Shown here in pieces: positions 17,958-26,741 of a stretch of 64,000 bases of DNA. Origin of the DNA: Halpernia frigidisoli. Lineage in GTDB: Bacteria; Bacteroidota; Bacteroidia; Flavobacteriales; Weeksellaceae. The notes beneath the pieces were generated by a model. It had not been told where the DNA came from and did no database searches. It was given only the letters and a program-made list of their open reading frames with translations. A program made the translations under genes and the position numbers. The DNA is taken from contig NZ_FOQT01000003.1 of NCBI RefSeq assembly GCF_900113805.1, forward strand, positions 310,001 to 374,000. Reading direction: 5' to 3'. Positions within the stretch are counted from its first letter, which is position 1. Each line of letters begins with the position of its first letter.

Positions 17958-19070
17958 TTAAGAATTTTCAGTCTGAAAATTTTCGGTTTCCACTTTTTTA
18001 AAGAGGTTTCTTATTTTATTTTCCTCTTCTTCCCAACACAAAATTCTTCCTGCTTCTTCTAATTCTTTTTTGTAAAAATTTCTGCCATTTTTAAGAACAA
18101 TTTTAATTTTTTCAGCAATATTTTCAGGTTCGTGATCTCCTACTACTTCACCGACGTTAAATTGTTTCTTAATACGCATCATTTCGGGGAAATTGATCAT
18201 TACCAAAGGAACTTTTGCCTGGATATAATCTGAAACTTTATTGGGCAAAGAATAAAGATAACTCACTCCGCCATTTTCTTCTAAACTTAAACCAACATCA
18301 GCTGCTTTGGTTACTTTTCTCATTTCATCCGGAACCATTTTGCCTAAGAACTGGACTTTATTCTGCAAATTATTTTTTAAAACAAAATCTTCGTATTCCT
18401 TTCTTTTTGGCCCATCACCGATTATTTTAAAAATGACATCTTCTAAAAAATTCATTGCTAAAATTGCCTGCGGAATTCCTCTTGACTGATTGATTGCGCC
18501 TTGATAAAGAATTATTTTCGGATTATTCTCAGGAAAGGTAATTTCATCAGTAATTTTTCTTGGAATATTTCTTACCACAATCGGTTTTACGTTGTATTCT
18601 TTTTGAAACCATTCAGCGTAACTTTCACTTTCCGTCATCATGTATTCCACTTTTGGAACCAATTTATTTTCCAGAAATTTCCAGATTTTCTTTACAGATC
18701 TTCCCTGCAACGCGGGCATTTCGGTAAAAATTTCATGACTGTCAAAAACCAAAGGAATTTTCAATTTTTTTGAAACCAGATAATTTGGCCAAAGAGAATC
18801 AAGATCGTTTGATAATAAAATAGTGTTTTGATCTGCTTTTTTTAATAATTCCCGGTAAAGTTTTATTTGAAATTCTAAATAAGCGAAACGAAGTTTTTTT
18901 GACTTTAAAAAAATTCGCGAAAAATAATACGGACGACTCATTTCCGGCAAACCATCCCAACTATTACCAATTAATTCAATTTTATATCCTGCTTCATCAA
19001 GAGTTCTGCAAACTTTTTCCACTCTTTGATCCGTATATAAATTATTAAAAACGCTTACCAAAACTTTCAT
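17958..19070 (-). CDS. Glycosyltransferase, family 4-like (GT-B fold)
   Basis: 370 residues. The N-terminal Rossmann half starts MKVLVSVFNNLYTDQRVEKVCRTL. The C-terminal half has the GT4 pattern ILYQGAINQSRGIPQ, FKIIGDGPKRKEYE, VQFLGKMVPDEMRKV and ADVGLSLEENGGVSYLYSLPNK, with the donor-binding Glu region near the end. It probably builds surface polysaccharide or LPS, like the GT9 gene two positions downstream. It is the first gene of the GT4-sufE-GT9 operon. The specific sugar cannot be told from sequence. Confidence 0.9.
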   Translation of the reverse strand: MKVLVSVFNNLYTDQRVEKVCRTLDEAGYKIELIGNSWDGLPEMSRPYYFSRIFLKSKKLRFAYLEFQIKLYRELLKKADQNTILLSNDLDSLWPNYLVSKKLKIPLVFDSHEIFTEMPALQGRSVKKIWKFLENKLVPKVEYMMTESESYAEWFQKEYNVKPIVVRNIPRKITDEITFPENNPKIILYQGAINQSRGIPQAILAMNFLEDVIFKIIGDGPKRKEYEDFVLKNNLQNKVQFLGKMVPDEMRKVTKAADVGLSLEENGGVSYLYSLPNKVSDYIQAKVPLVMINFPEMMRIKKQFNVGEVVGDHEPENIAEKIKIVLKNGRNFYKKELEEAGRILCWEEEENKIRNLFKKVETENFQTENS

Positions 19071-19190
19071 TAAAAACCTTGTCTTTTATAAGTTTAAAAA
19101 AAATTAATTGTGCTAAAATAGCTGATTTACTAACAAAACTACAAAAAAAAGAGGTCATAAAGTCAGATTAGAATTTTGGTAAAGTATTTG

Positions 19191-19198
19191 TAACTTTG
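19191..19198 (+). promoter_or_regulatory. Candidate -7 box for clpC
   Basis: TAACTTTG matches TAnnTTTG and lies 53 bases before the clpC ATG. A TTTTG upstream is closer than the usual spacing, so the call is moderate. Confidence 0.4.
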
Positions 19199-19251
19199 AT
19201 TGAAGTTAAGGGCGAAAACGTCTTTAATTTAATAATATCGATTTTAAATAT

Positions 19252-21774
19252 ATGAATAATAAATTTTCAACTGGTTTAAATGAAGTTTTTAGACACAGTA
19301 AAGGTGAAGCTAAAAGACTGCACAGTGAATTTCTAAATACAGAGCATTTTCTCTTAGGAATTATGGATTCTGAAAATTCGGCAAAAGAAATACTTCGCGG
19401 TCTAAATGCAGATCTTACGCAGATAAAAAGAAAAATTGAAACCATGACGGTTTCCAATTCAAACCCTTTTGCAGATGCAGAGTCGGACAAAATTTCTTTC
19501 ACGAAGCTTGCAGATCAGGCGATTAAAAGATCTGAACTTGAATGTCGTCTTTACAAAGCTGATGAAATAAATACTGTACATCTTCTTCTGGGAATTTTAT
19601 ACAAATTGGAAGATCCTGCAACAAATATCTTGGATGCATATGATATTGATTATGATAAAGTATCCTCAGAATATAAAAGTATGCTAAAAAATTCCGGTCA
19701 ATTACCAAAAGCAAGCGCTTTTGATGATGACGAAGAAAGAGAAGAGTTTGGACAAATGCGCAAACCAACCGGAAATATAGGTTCTGGAAAAAGCAAAACG
19801 CCAACTCTGGATAATTTTGGACGCGATCTCACTTCTTTAGCAAAAGACGGAAAACTTGACCCGGTAATTGGTCGTGAAAAAGAAATTGAACGTGTTTCTC
19901 AAATTTTATCTAGAAGAAAGAAAAATAATCCACTATTAATTGGTGAACCCGGCGTTGGTAAATCTGCCATTGCGGAAGGTTTGGCTTTAAGAATTCAACA
20001 GAAAAAAGTATCAAGGGTTCTTTACGGAAAACGCGTGATTACTTTGGACTTGGCGAGTTTAGTTGCCGGAACAAAATACCGCGGACAATTTGAAGAGCGC
20101 ATGAAAGCCATCATGACGGAACTTGAAAAAAACCGTGACGTTATTTTATTTATTGATGAATTACACACAATTGTTGGTGCAGGAAGTTCTACAGGAAGTT
20201 TAGATGCTTCAAATATGTTCAAACCGGCTTTGGCGAGAGGTGAAATTCAATGTATTGGTGCCACGACTTTGGACGAATACAGACAATATATTGAGAAAGA
20301 TGGCGCTTTGGAAAGACGTTTCCAGAAAGTAATGGTAGAACCGACTAACATTGAAGAAACGATCTTGATTTTAAATCAAATAAAAGATAAATATGAAGAT
20401 CACCACAACGTAACTTATACTGATGAAGCGATAAATGCGTGTGTGACTTTGACGGCGAGATATATTACAGACCGATTTTTACCCGACAAAGCGATCGATG
20501 CTTTAGATGAAGCAGGTTCCAGAGTTTATATGAAGAATATGAAAGTTCCGGAAATCATTGTAGATCATGAGAAAAAAATCGATGAGATAAAAGAACTTAA
20601 ACAAAAAGCCGTAAAAAAACAGGATTATCTGGAAGCCAGAAAACTGAAAGATGAAGAAGAACGCCTGCAAATGGAACTTTCTGTGGCTCAGGAAAAATGG
20701 GATGCTGATGTAAAAGAGAAAAAAGAAGAAGTTACCGAAGAAAATGTAGCCGAAGTTGTTTCCATGATGAGCGGAATTCCTGTAACGAAAGTTGGCAAAA
20801 ATGAGTTGGACAAACTCGCTGCGATGGACGCAAAATTGAACGGTAAAGTAATCGGACAGGAAGAAGCGGTGAAAAAAGTGGTAAAAGCCATTCAAAGAAA
20901 TCGCGCTGGATTGAAAGATCCGAACCGACCAATTGGAACTTTTATTTTCCTTGGAACAACCGGTGTTGGAAAAACCGAACTGGCGAAAGTAATGGCGCGG
21001 GAATTATTTGATTCCGACGAAGCGTTGATCAGAATTGACATGAGTGAATACATGGAAAAATTCGCCGTTTCACGTTTGGTAGGCGCGCCTCCAGGATATG
21101 TTGGTTACGAAGAAGGTGGACAATTAACGGAAGCAATCCGTAGAAAACCCTATGCTGTTTTACTTTTAGATGAAATTGAAAAAGCGCATCCTGATGTGTT
21201 TAATATTTTGCTTCAAATTTTAGATGAAGGCTTTGTAACAGACAGTTTAGGAAGAAAAATTGATTTTAGAAATACGATCATTATTTTAACTTCAAATATT
21301 GGAACCAGAGATCTTAAAGATTTCGGTGACGGTGTTGGTTTTGGAACTGCTACTAAAAAAACAAATACGGACGCAAGAGCGAAAAGTATAATTGAAAGTG
21401 CTTTGAAGAAAGCCTTTGCACCAGAATTCTTGAATAGAATTGATGATGTCGTGATCTTCAATAATCTTGAAAAAGAAGATATTTCTAAAATTATCGATCT
21501 TGAATTGGCGAAACTTTATAGCCGTTTAGAAAAACTAAACTACTTTGTTAGTTTAACAGACGAAGCGAAAGATTTTATCGCTGACAAAGGTTGGGATAAA
21601 GATTTCGGTGCAAGACCATTGAAACGTGCGATCCAGAAATATATTGAAGATTTGTTGGCAGAAATGCTCGTAAATAAAAAATTGAAAGAAGGCGAAACAG
21701 TAGTTTTAGGTCTTAATGAAGCCAAAGATGGTTTGGAAGGCGAACCGGAAATGATTACCGAAGAGTCTAAATAA
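19252..21774 (+). CDS. clpC: ClpC ATP-dependent Clp protease ATPase subunit
   Basis: 840 residues. The double Clp-N repeat occupies about 1-145. The first AAA+ module has a Walker A near residue 229 (GEPGVGKSA) and Walker B VILFIDELHT. A UVR-like segment lies around 460 (YLEARKLKDEEERLQ). The second AAA+ module has a Walker A near 567 (GTTGVGKTE), VLLLDEIEKAHPDV and a ClpB-D2-small C-terminal domain. It unfolds substrates for ClpP in the cytosol. It is monocistronic with a strong terminator at 21791-21826. Assignment to ClpC rather than ClpB rests on the short middle region and the UVR motif. Confidence 0.95.
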   Translation: MNNKFSTGLNEVFRHSKGEAKRLHSEFLNTEHFLLGIMDSENSAKEILRGLNADLTQIKRKIETMTVSNSNPFADAESDKISFTKLADQAIKRSELECRLYKADEINTVHLLLGILYKLEDPATNILDAYDIDYDKVSSEYKSMLKNSGQLPKASAFDDDEEREEFGQMRKPTGNIGSGKSKTPTLDNFGRDLTSLAKDGKLDPVIGREKEIERVSQILSRRKKNNPLLIGEPGVGKSAIAEGLALRIQQKKVSRVLYGKRVITLDLASLVAGTKYRGQFEERMKAIMTELEKNRDVILFIDELHTIVGAGSSTGSLDASNMFKPALARGEIQCIGATTLDEYRQYIEKDGALERRFQKVMVEPTNIEETILILNQIKDKYEDHHNVTYTDEAINACVTLTARYITDRFLPDKAIDALDEAGSRVYMKNMKVPEIIVDHEKKIDEIKELKQKAVKKQDYLEARKLKDEEERLQMELSVAQEKWDADVKEKKEEVTEENVAEVVSMMSGIPVTKVGKNELDKLAAMDAKLNGKVIGQEEAVKKVVKAIQRNRAGLKDPNRPIGTFIFLGTTGVGKTELAKVMARELFDSDEALIRIDMSEYMEKFAVSRLVGAPPGYVGYEEGGQLTEAIRRKPYAVLLLDEIEKAHPDVFNILLQILDEGFVTDSLGRKIDFRNTIIILTSNIGTRDLKDFGDGVGFGTATKKTNTDARAKSIIESALKKAFAPEFLNRIDDVVIFNNLEKEDISKIIDLELAKLYSRLEKLNYFVSLTDEAKDFIADKGWDKDFGARPLKRAIQKYIEDLLAEMLVNKKLKEGETVVLGLNEAKDGLEGEPEMITEESK

Positions 21775-21790
21775 AGTTTTTTAAATAAAT

Positions 21791-21826
21791 AAAAATCCCT
21801 GTTAATGAAAATTAGCAGGGATTTTT
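21791..21826. terminator. Bidirectional terminator between clpC and the Gre-factor gene
   Basis: A 16-bp stem with one G-U pair (AAAAATCCCTGTTAAT at 21791-21806 against 21811-21826), a four-base loop and a T-tract. It serves the convergent clpC and Gre-factor genes. Confidence 0.85.
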
Positions 21827-21839
21827 GTTTGCTCTTGTT

Positions 21840-22340
21840 TTAATATTTAATTTCCAAAATCTCAAACTCATTTTGTCTTTCACCTAAATTTAAAACTGCT
21901 TTTTCACCAATTTTTTTATGCATTAAGACTTTTGCTAAAGGTGTGATGAATGATATTTTTTGTTTTTTAATATCGGCTTCGTCAACGCCAACTATTTGAA
22001 ATGTTTGTTTTAAATTATTTGCGGCATTTTTAAAAGTAACGGTTGCGCCAAAATGAACTTCATCTTGTGGCAATTTTTCCGGATCAATGATTTTTGCTGA
22101 GGTAATTCTTTCGTTTAATAATTGTAGTTTAGCATTGATGTGGTTAAAGGAAATTCGGTATTCTTTTTCCTGGGATTTGTCTAAATTTTCCATTTCTGCG
22201 GTTAAAATTTCACGTTCTTCTAAAAGCAAATCCATTCCGGTTCGGGTGACAAAATTTTCGGTTCCTTCCGGTAGATCTGCCCTTGGCGCTACCATTGGTA
22301 CTTCTTCCTGATCGTCTTCTTTTACAAAACCTCTGCTCAT
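21840..22340 (-). CDS. GreA/GreB family transcript cleavage factor
   Basis: 166 residues from the ATG at 22340 (MSRGFVKEDDQEE). The N-terminal part is helical and includes RADLPEGTENFVTRTGMDLLLEEREIL, as in Gre coiled coils. The C-terminal FKBP-like domain includes GATVTFKNAANN and ISFITPLAKVLMHKKIGEKAVL. Such factors enter the RNA polymerase secondary channel and rescue backtracked complexes. The frame stays open for 88 more codons upstream, but that part is a translated repeat (22436-22535), so the longer start is rejected. GreA and GreB cannot be separated with certainty. Confidence 0.88.
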   Translation of the reverse strand: MSRGFVKEDDQEEVPMVAPRADLPEGTENFVTRTGMDLLLEEREILTAEMENLDKSQEKEYRISFNHINAKLQLLNERITSAKIIDPEKLPQDEVHFGATVTFKNAANNLKQTFQIVGVDEADIKKQKISFITPLAKVLMHKKIGEKAVLNLGERQNEFEILEIKY

Positions 22341-22435
22341 AATTTCTAATTTGAACTTTTGAATTGCAAATTTTAATCCAAGATTATTATAAATTTTTGA
22401 AGTTAGCGTTGAAACAAAAAAATAAACTTCGAGGT

Positions 22436-22535
22436 AGCCCCGATTGCAGTGGAAATCTGTCATTGCGAGGAACGAAGCAATCTGTTCAAAAGATTGCTTC
22501 GTTCCTCGCAATGACGGATTGTAGCGAAAAGCGGG
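22436..22535 (+). repeat. Interspersed repeat copy D with nested perfect palindrome
   Basis: The outer ends (TAGCCCCGATTGCAGTGGAAATC and GGATTGTAGCGAAAAGCGGGA) match copies A-C. Inside is a perfect 25-bp inverted repeat, left arm 22459-22483 starting GTCATTGCGAGGAACGAAG and right arm 22491-22515, with a seven-base loop. It translates as the SLRGTKQS-type peptide seen in many bacterial misannotations. It lies in the divergent gap between the Gre-factor gene and mnmA. Confidence 0.8.
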
Positions 22536-22593
22536 ACATATATTGAAAAAAGCGATGACCTTGTTGCTTCTAAAAATTATGTAATTATTGTCG

Positions 22594-22601
22594 TAAATTT
22601 G
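22594..22601 (+). promoter_or_regulatory. Candidate -7 box for mnmA
   Basis: TAAATTTG fits TAnnTTTG and is 45 bases before the mnmA ATG. No convincing -33 element at the usual spacing was seen. Confidence 0.3.
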
Positions 22602-22646
22602 CACCTCACGAAAGAGTCCCCTTGAAGGGCTTTATAAAATGAAAAA

Positions 22647-23834
22647 ATGAAAATAGTAGTTGGTTTATCCGGCGGTGTAGACAGCAGTGTTGCCGCGTAT
22701 TTGTTGCAGCAGCAAGGACACGAAGTTATCGCGCTTTTTATGCGAAACTGGAATGATGCATCGGTCACTTTGGAAGATGAATGTCCGTGGATCGAGGACA
22801 GTAATGATGCGCTTTTGGTGGCGCAAAAACTGGGAATCCCGTTTCAGGTGATTGATATGAGCGAACTTTACAAAGAGCGCATCGTAGATTATATGTTTAA
22901 TGAATATAAGAACGGCCGCACGCCAAATCCGGATGTTTTGTGCAACCGCGAAGTTAAGTTTGACGTGTTTATGAAAACAGCCTTATCACTTGGCGCTGAG
23001 AAAGTTGCGACCGGACATTACGCACAAGTGAACTCTACTTTTGACGAAAATGGAACAGAAATTTTCCACCTTCTCGCGGGGAAAGATGACAATAAAGACC
23101 AAAGTTATTTTCTTTGTCAGCTGAATCAGGATCAACTCTCGAAATCGCTTTTCCCGATCGGGAATATTACGAAACCTGAAGTTCGGGAAATTGCTAAAAA
23201 ACTGGATCTGGTAACGGCTGAAAAGAAAGATTCCCAAGGTTTGTGTTTTATCGGAAAAGTGAGTTTGCCGACATTCTTGCAGCAGCAACTGAAACCAAAA
23301 GAAGGCGAAATTGTTGAAATTTTCAAAGATTTTGACCAATATCATCAGGAAAAAACCGAATTTTCTTCAAAACTGGAAGAACTGGAATTTCTTTCTGCTA
23401 AAACACATTACAAAAAAACAGACGGAAAAGTGATTGGCAAACACCAGGGCGCGCATTATTTTACGATCGGGCAAAGTAAAGGTCTGGGAATTGGCGGTCA
23501 CAAAGAATCCTGTTTTATGATTTCCCGTGATATGCAGGAAAATTTAATTTTCGTGGGTGAAGGACGGGATTTTCCCGGCTTGTTCCGGAAAGCCTTAAAA
23601 ATAGAAACGGCAGATATCCATTGGGTTCGCGAAGATCTGAAATTAAAAAACGGCAAAACTTTAGAGGTTTCTGCAAGGATCCGTTACCGACAACCTTTGG
23701 AAAAAGCCACGCTTTATCAGTTTGAAGAAGGCTTGTTTATCGAATTTGAAAACCCACAATCTGCGATTGCAGAAGGACAATTTGCTGCGTGGTATGTCGG
23801 GGAGGAATTGTTGGGAAGTGGGGTGATTTCTTAG
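22647..23834 (+). CDS. mnmA: tRNA-specific 2-thiouridylase MnmA
   Basis: 395 residues. The PP-loop is GLSGGVDSS (about 6-14). The catalytic cysteines are Cys99 ([13 protein letters not shown]) and Cys200 ([11 protein letters not shown]). It installs 2-thiouridine at the wobble position of tRNAs for Glu, Gln and Lys. The ATG at 22647 is chosen. The last 70 bases have a second, diverged copy at 25002-25070, beyond the Panacea module, so this gene's 3' end marks the left edge of an accessory island. The translated C-terminus ([17 protein letters not shown]) looks intact. Confidence 0.95.
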   Translation: MKIVVGLSGGVDSSVAAYLLQQQGHEVIALFMRNWNDASVTLEDECPWIEDSNDALLVAQKLGIPFQVIDMSELYKERIVDYMFNEYKNGRTPNPDVLCNREVKFDVFMKTALSLGAEKVATGHYAQVNSTFDENGTEIFHLLAGKDDNKDQSYFLCQLNQDQLSKSLFPIGNITKPEVREIAKKLDLVTAEKKDSQGLCFIGKVSLPTFLQQQLKPKEGEIVEIFKDFDQYHQEKTEFSSKLEELEFLSAKTHYKKTDGKVIGKHQGAHYFTIGQSKGLGIGGHKESCFMISRDMQENLIFVGEGRDFPGLFRKALKIETADIHWVREDLKLKNGKTLEVSARIRYRQPLEKATLYQFEEGLFIEFENPQSAIAEGQFAAWYVGEELLGSGVIS

Positions 23835-23860
23835 ATTGTTAATTATTTTTTACATAATTT

Positions 23861-23891
23861 AAAATCCTTTTGATTATTTCGGAAGGATTTT
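23861..23891 (+). terminator. Terminator after mnmA
   Basis: A 9-bp stem, AAAATCCTT (23861-23869) with AAGGATTTT (23883-23891), followed by T residues. It lies 26 bases after the mnmA stop. Confidence 0.65.
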
Positions 23892-23902
23892 TTGGTAAAT
23901 CA

Positions 23903-24409
23903 CTATCTATTTCCTGGATAAATTATATGATTTCTATCAAACCACACTAAATAAAATATTCCTTTATACAAAAAACCACAGGCTCTTGCTTTCTGGTGAT
24001 AATGTAAATCAAATTGATAAAGCGTTGGCAATTCTTCATCTTTAATCTCATCTGGTTTAAAAGATAAAACTTTCTTGAAATCTTTTCTGTTTATTGACAC
24101 ATTATCTGAATCAAAATCTATAGGATGAAATCTATAGTTTTTTTTAGTTCTTAATTCGTTATATGTAAATTGAGAGTTTGTTTTAAGAGCCGTTAAAAAA
24201 CCCAAATAATCTTCAACCTTAAGAGAGTTAGAGTTGTAACATAAGTTTGAAAATTTTATAGATAGATAATCAAAAGCAAAAACTGGTTTCATATCCCTTA
24301 TATCATAAAAGGACACGCCGTTTTCACCAATTTTATATTTGTCAATTTTAAATTTGTCTAATTGATCTTGCGGATTTGCAATTTGGAATTTCTTTCTATT
24401 CTTTGACAT
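23903..24409 (-). CDS. Unrecognised partner of Panacea protein, putative toxin
   Basis: 168 residues, basic N-terminus, no signal peptide or membrane segment. I do not recognise a named domain. The C-terminus, FDLHYHQKARACGFLYKGIFYLVWFDRNHIIYPG, looks like the most conserved part, with several His/Lys/Arg/Asp residues that could be catalytic. It starts five bases after the stop of the Panacea-domain gene on the same strand. Panacea (DUF4065) proteins typically act as antitoxins or chaperone-like adaptors beside highly variable toxins. From this context I infer a toxin; activity cannot be predicted from sequence. Confidence 0.7.
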   Translation of the reverse strand: MSKNRKKFQIANPQDQLDKFKIDKYKIGENGVSFYDIRDMKPVFAFDYLSIKFSNLCYNSNSLKVEDYLGFLTALKTNSQFTYNELRTKKNYRFHPIDFDSDNVSINRKDFKKVLSFKPDEIKDEELPTLYQFDLHYHQKARACGFLYKGIFYLVWFDRNHIIYPGNR

Positions 24410-24414
24410 TAATG

Positions 24415-24894
24415 TTAAAGTTCTGAATAGAATTTAAACATTGATTTTTTTGAAATGATATTTGTACATCTTTCATGTGGAGCACAGTTTCCTCTTGCTT
24501 CGATCCAAGGCTTTTCATTGTGCGAAAGAAGTTCTAAATCAAAGGAACTTAAAGAGCCGTAGTTATCGAGAACAGAATAAATAAAATCAAGTTGATTAGA
24601 ATCAATTTCATTTTTTTTTATAATATATTCAATTTCCTTATCTACAGTTTCTTCTTCTTCATTGATAATTGCTAAATCATTAAAACCAAAATCTTTAAGT
24701 TTTTGGTAAAGATCAGGTATCACAGGACCGTGAACCCAGGCTTGGAAATCTTCTTGCAAAATGGGTTTTTTAAAATTTACTAAATGCCACGCTTCAACAT
24801 AATATAACAGTTTTTGCAGTTTCTTATGTGAAACTGTATCGCCTTTTTGATTAACGTAATTAGTGATTATATGACCTAAATCCCAAGAATTCAT
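24415..24894 (-). CDS. Panacea domain (DUF4065, SocA-like) antitoxin
   Basis: 159 residues. The N-terminal half has the DUF4065 pattern: KGDTVSHKKLQKLLYYVEAWHL, then FQAWVHGPVIPDLYQKLKDFG. Family members include the SocA proteolytic adaptor and the GepA phage-related protein, and many serve as antitoxins in two-gene modules with unrelated toxins. It is upstream of the 168-residue partner gene with a five-base gap, giving antitoxin-first order. Both sit between mnmA and a second copy of the mnmA 3' end, which suggests horizontal arrival. Confidence 0.88.
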   Translation of the reverse strand: MNSWDLGHIITNYVNQKGDTVSHKKLQKLLYYVEAWHLVNFKKPILQEDFQAWVHGPVIPDLYQKLKDFGFNDLAIINEEEETVDKEIEYIIKKNEIDSNQLDFIYSVLDNYGSLSSFDLELLSHNEKPWIEARGNCAPHERCTNIISKKSMFKFYSEL

Positions 24895-25001
24895 TTTGCA
24901 AAATTACGCAATTTTAGTAAACAAAATTAATTTAAATAAAATTTAAAAAAAGGCACTCGTTTATTTTAAAATAAATTTGAAAAATTTCCGCCCGGTTTTC
25001 A

Positions 25002-25070
25002 ATTGCGGAAGGACAGTTTGCTGCATGATATTTTGGTGAAGAATTGCTGGGAAGTGGGGTGATTTCTTAA
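25002..25070 (+). pseudogene. Remnant of a second mnmA 3' end
   Basis: About 70 bases align without gaps to the last 70 bases of mnmA (23766-23835), with roughly one mismatch per six or seven bases, many at third codon positions. The final 22 bases are identical. Translation gives IAEGQFAA[17 protein letters not shown], so the Trp codon is now TGA. It is in the same orientation as mnmA. It is not expressed as a protein on its own; it marks a recombination boundary. It lies in the 286-base gap between the Panacea gene and the PIN gene, where nothing else was recognised. Confidence 0.85.
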
Positions 25071-25180
25071 AAAATTAATTAATTTTTATTATTTTTGATT
25101 TTGTTAAAACCTTTTTGTGTTTTATGAAATATTCTAAAAAATTTGCAATTTGCATCATAACATTTATTTGATTACCAATA

Positions 25181-26553
25181 ATGGAAAAATTAATTAAGAT
25201 TCACCGCGATAATAATCAACTGGATTTCAAAGCAATATGGAAAGAAGGTCTTTTCATTTTTGATTCTAATGTTTTATTAGATTTATATCGATTACCTAAT
25301 TCCGCTCAAAAAGATTTAATACGAATTCTAAAAAATGATGATTTCAATAAAAGAATTTGGATTGGCTTTCAGGTGATTTTGGAATTTTTAAATAATAGAT
25401 TCGTAGCAATAAGTGATCAAAAAAATAAATTTACTTCTGTCAGAAAAATTTTAGAAGATGCTTTAGAACAACATAAGGAAGTAATTTCAACCTTAAAACT
25501 TGAGTTAAATAAACTTAAACTTAAACAAGACATTCTTCTATTGATCCAGATAAATTCATAAATGACAAAAATATTGATAGTGGAGTAAAATATTTGAATG
25601 ACTTTATTGATAATCTGGAAAAATTAGAAAGTAAGCAATCTGATGTAAACGATCAAGACAAAATTAAAGAAATCGTCCTTGAAATATTTAAAGATAAAAT
25701 CGGAAAAGGTTTAGATAAAAACACGCTTTTGGAACTTTATAAAGAAGGAGAAAAAAGATATCATAACTTAATTCCACCAGGATTTAAGGATAGTAAAAAA
25801 ATTGGATCTCATCTTTATGAAGATAAGGAATATATACGAAAATTTGGCGATTTAATTTTATGGTTTGAGATTATTGATCGGGCTTCTAAAAAAGATTTCA
25901 AATATATTGTTCTTGTTACAGGCGATATTAAAGAAGATTGGTGGCTTGAAAAGAGAGGTAGAAAATTAGGGCCTAGATTAGAACTTTTAAATGAAATATA
26001 TACGAAGGTTCCTGAAATAGACACCTTTTATCTTTATGACACATCAACTTTCTTACAATATGCACAAGAAGAATTAGATGATAAAATAAAAGACTCATCT
26101 ATTGATGAAGCAAAAAAATTAATTGAATTTAGCAAAGAGAACAGAAAAGAATCAGTTCCTGATTTGTTAAATATTTACAATGTCTTAAAAAGAATAGGAA
26201 ATTCAATCGACGGATTAAAAATGGGAATAGGTAAAAGTGTCAAAAATCTACCATTGCTTAATATTGATGTGAGGAATTTTTATTTAGTATTGATAGAAGT
26301 TCTAACGAATGCTGTTGAACATAGTCCAAATGGCTTTGTAGGAATTCACGCCGATGAAAACGAAAATTTTATAATTTTGAAATTTAGAAATGTAAAACTA
26401 GATTCTCTACAAACTGACGATGACTCTACAATTAGAAGAGGTAGGGGATTAAGTTATATCAAATCTATTTTATTAAAAGAATCTATTGACTTTAGCATTT
26501 ATGACGAAGGAAAAAAATTCGAATTAGAAATGTTTATACCAAAAAATAAATAA
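25181..26553 (+). pseudogene. PIN_8-type nuclease with GHKL-like ATPase tail, frameshifted
   Basis: Two adjacent reading frames look like one gene of about 457 codons. The first (25181-25561) encodes a PIN-like N-half: FIFDSNVLLDLYRLP with the first acidic residue, then IWIGFQVILEFLNNR. The second is open from 25525 and ends at 26553. It starts HSSIDPDKFINDKN, then has the PIN_8 C-half (GDLILWFEIIDRASKK, ILVTG-like YIVLVTGDIKEDWW). Its last ~90 residues contain an N-box-like EVLTNAVEHS and a G-box-like GRGLSYIKSIL, as in GHKL ATPases. The change from frame 2 to frame 1 at about 25522-25540 is equivalent to one lost base. The alternatives are two separate proteins or a sequencing error. Partner gene and target are unknown. 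Confidence 0.7.
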
Positions 26554-26633
26554 TTAATTTAAAACATCACTAACTAATCTAGCAAATATTGATATACACA
26601 CCATTAGCATATTTGCCAATCATACTTAAGTTA

Positions 26634-26729
26634 TTACCAATCTTTAAATTCCTTCACGCGATCACGGCTAACGGTAATTTCCAGTTCGGGTTGAAATTTC
26701 AGATCAACTTTGTAATACGGCGATGAGTG
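26634..26729 (-). pseudogene. Remnant of a second lytTR regulator 3' end
   Basis: On the minus strand this encodes HSSPYYKVDLKFQPELEI, then TVSRDRVKEFKDW and a stop. It matches the C-terminal end of the response regulator at 26797-27540 (TSPYYKVDLEFQPELEI and onward), with an early stop replacing the last residues LVK. Nucleotide identity is high over about 80 bases and is lost upstream of codon HSS. It has the same orientation as the intact gene. It forms the right edge of the island that starts at the mnmA 3' end. It lies in the 243-base gap before the intact gene. Confidence 0.85.
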
Positions 26730-26741
26730 TAATTTCCATTT

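Noticed and set aside
22341-22604. N-terminal extension of the Gre-factor gene
   Set aside because: The extension is a translated intergenic repeat and palindrome; the conserved protein begins at the ATG at 22340.
22647-23834. mnmA as a recently acquired gene because of higher local GC
   Set aside because: clpC and other conserved genes nearby reach similar GC in samples, so composition alone does not support transfer of the whole gene.
25515-25545. Programmed -1 ribosomal frameshift in the PIN gene
   Set aside because: No X-XXY-YYZ slippery heptamer is in the right frame at the junction, and re-pairing from the AAA codon would meet a TAA; a mutation or sequencing error is more likely.
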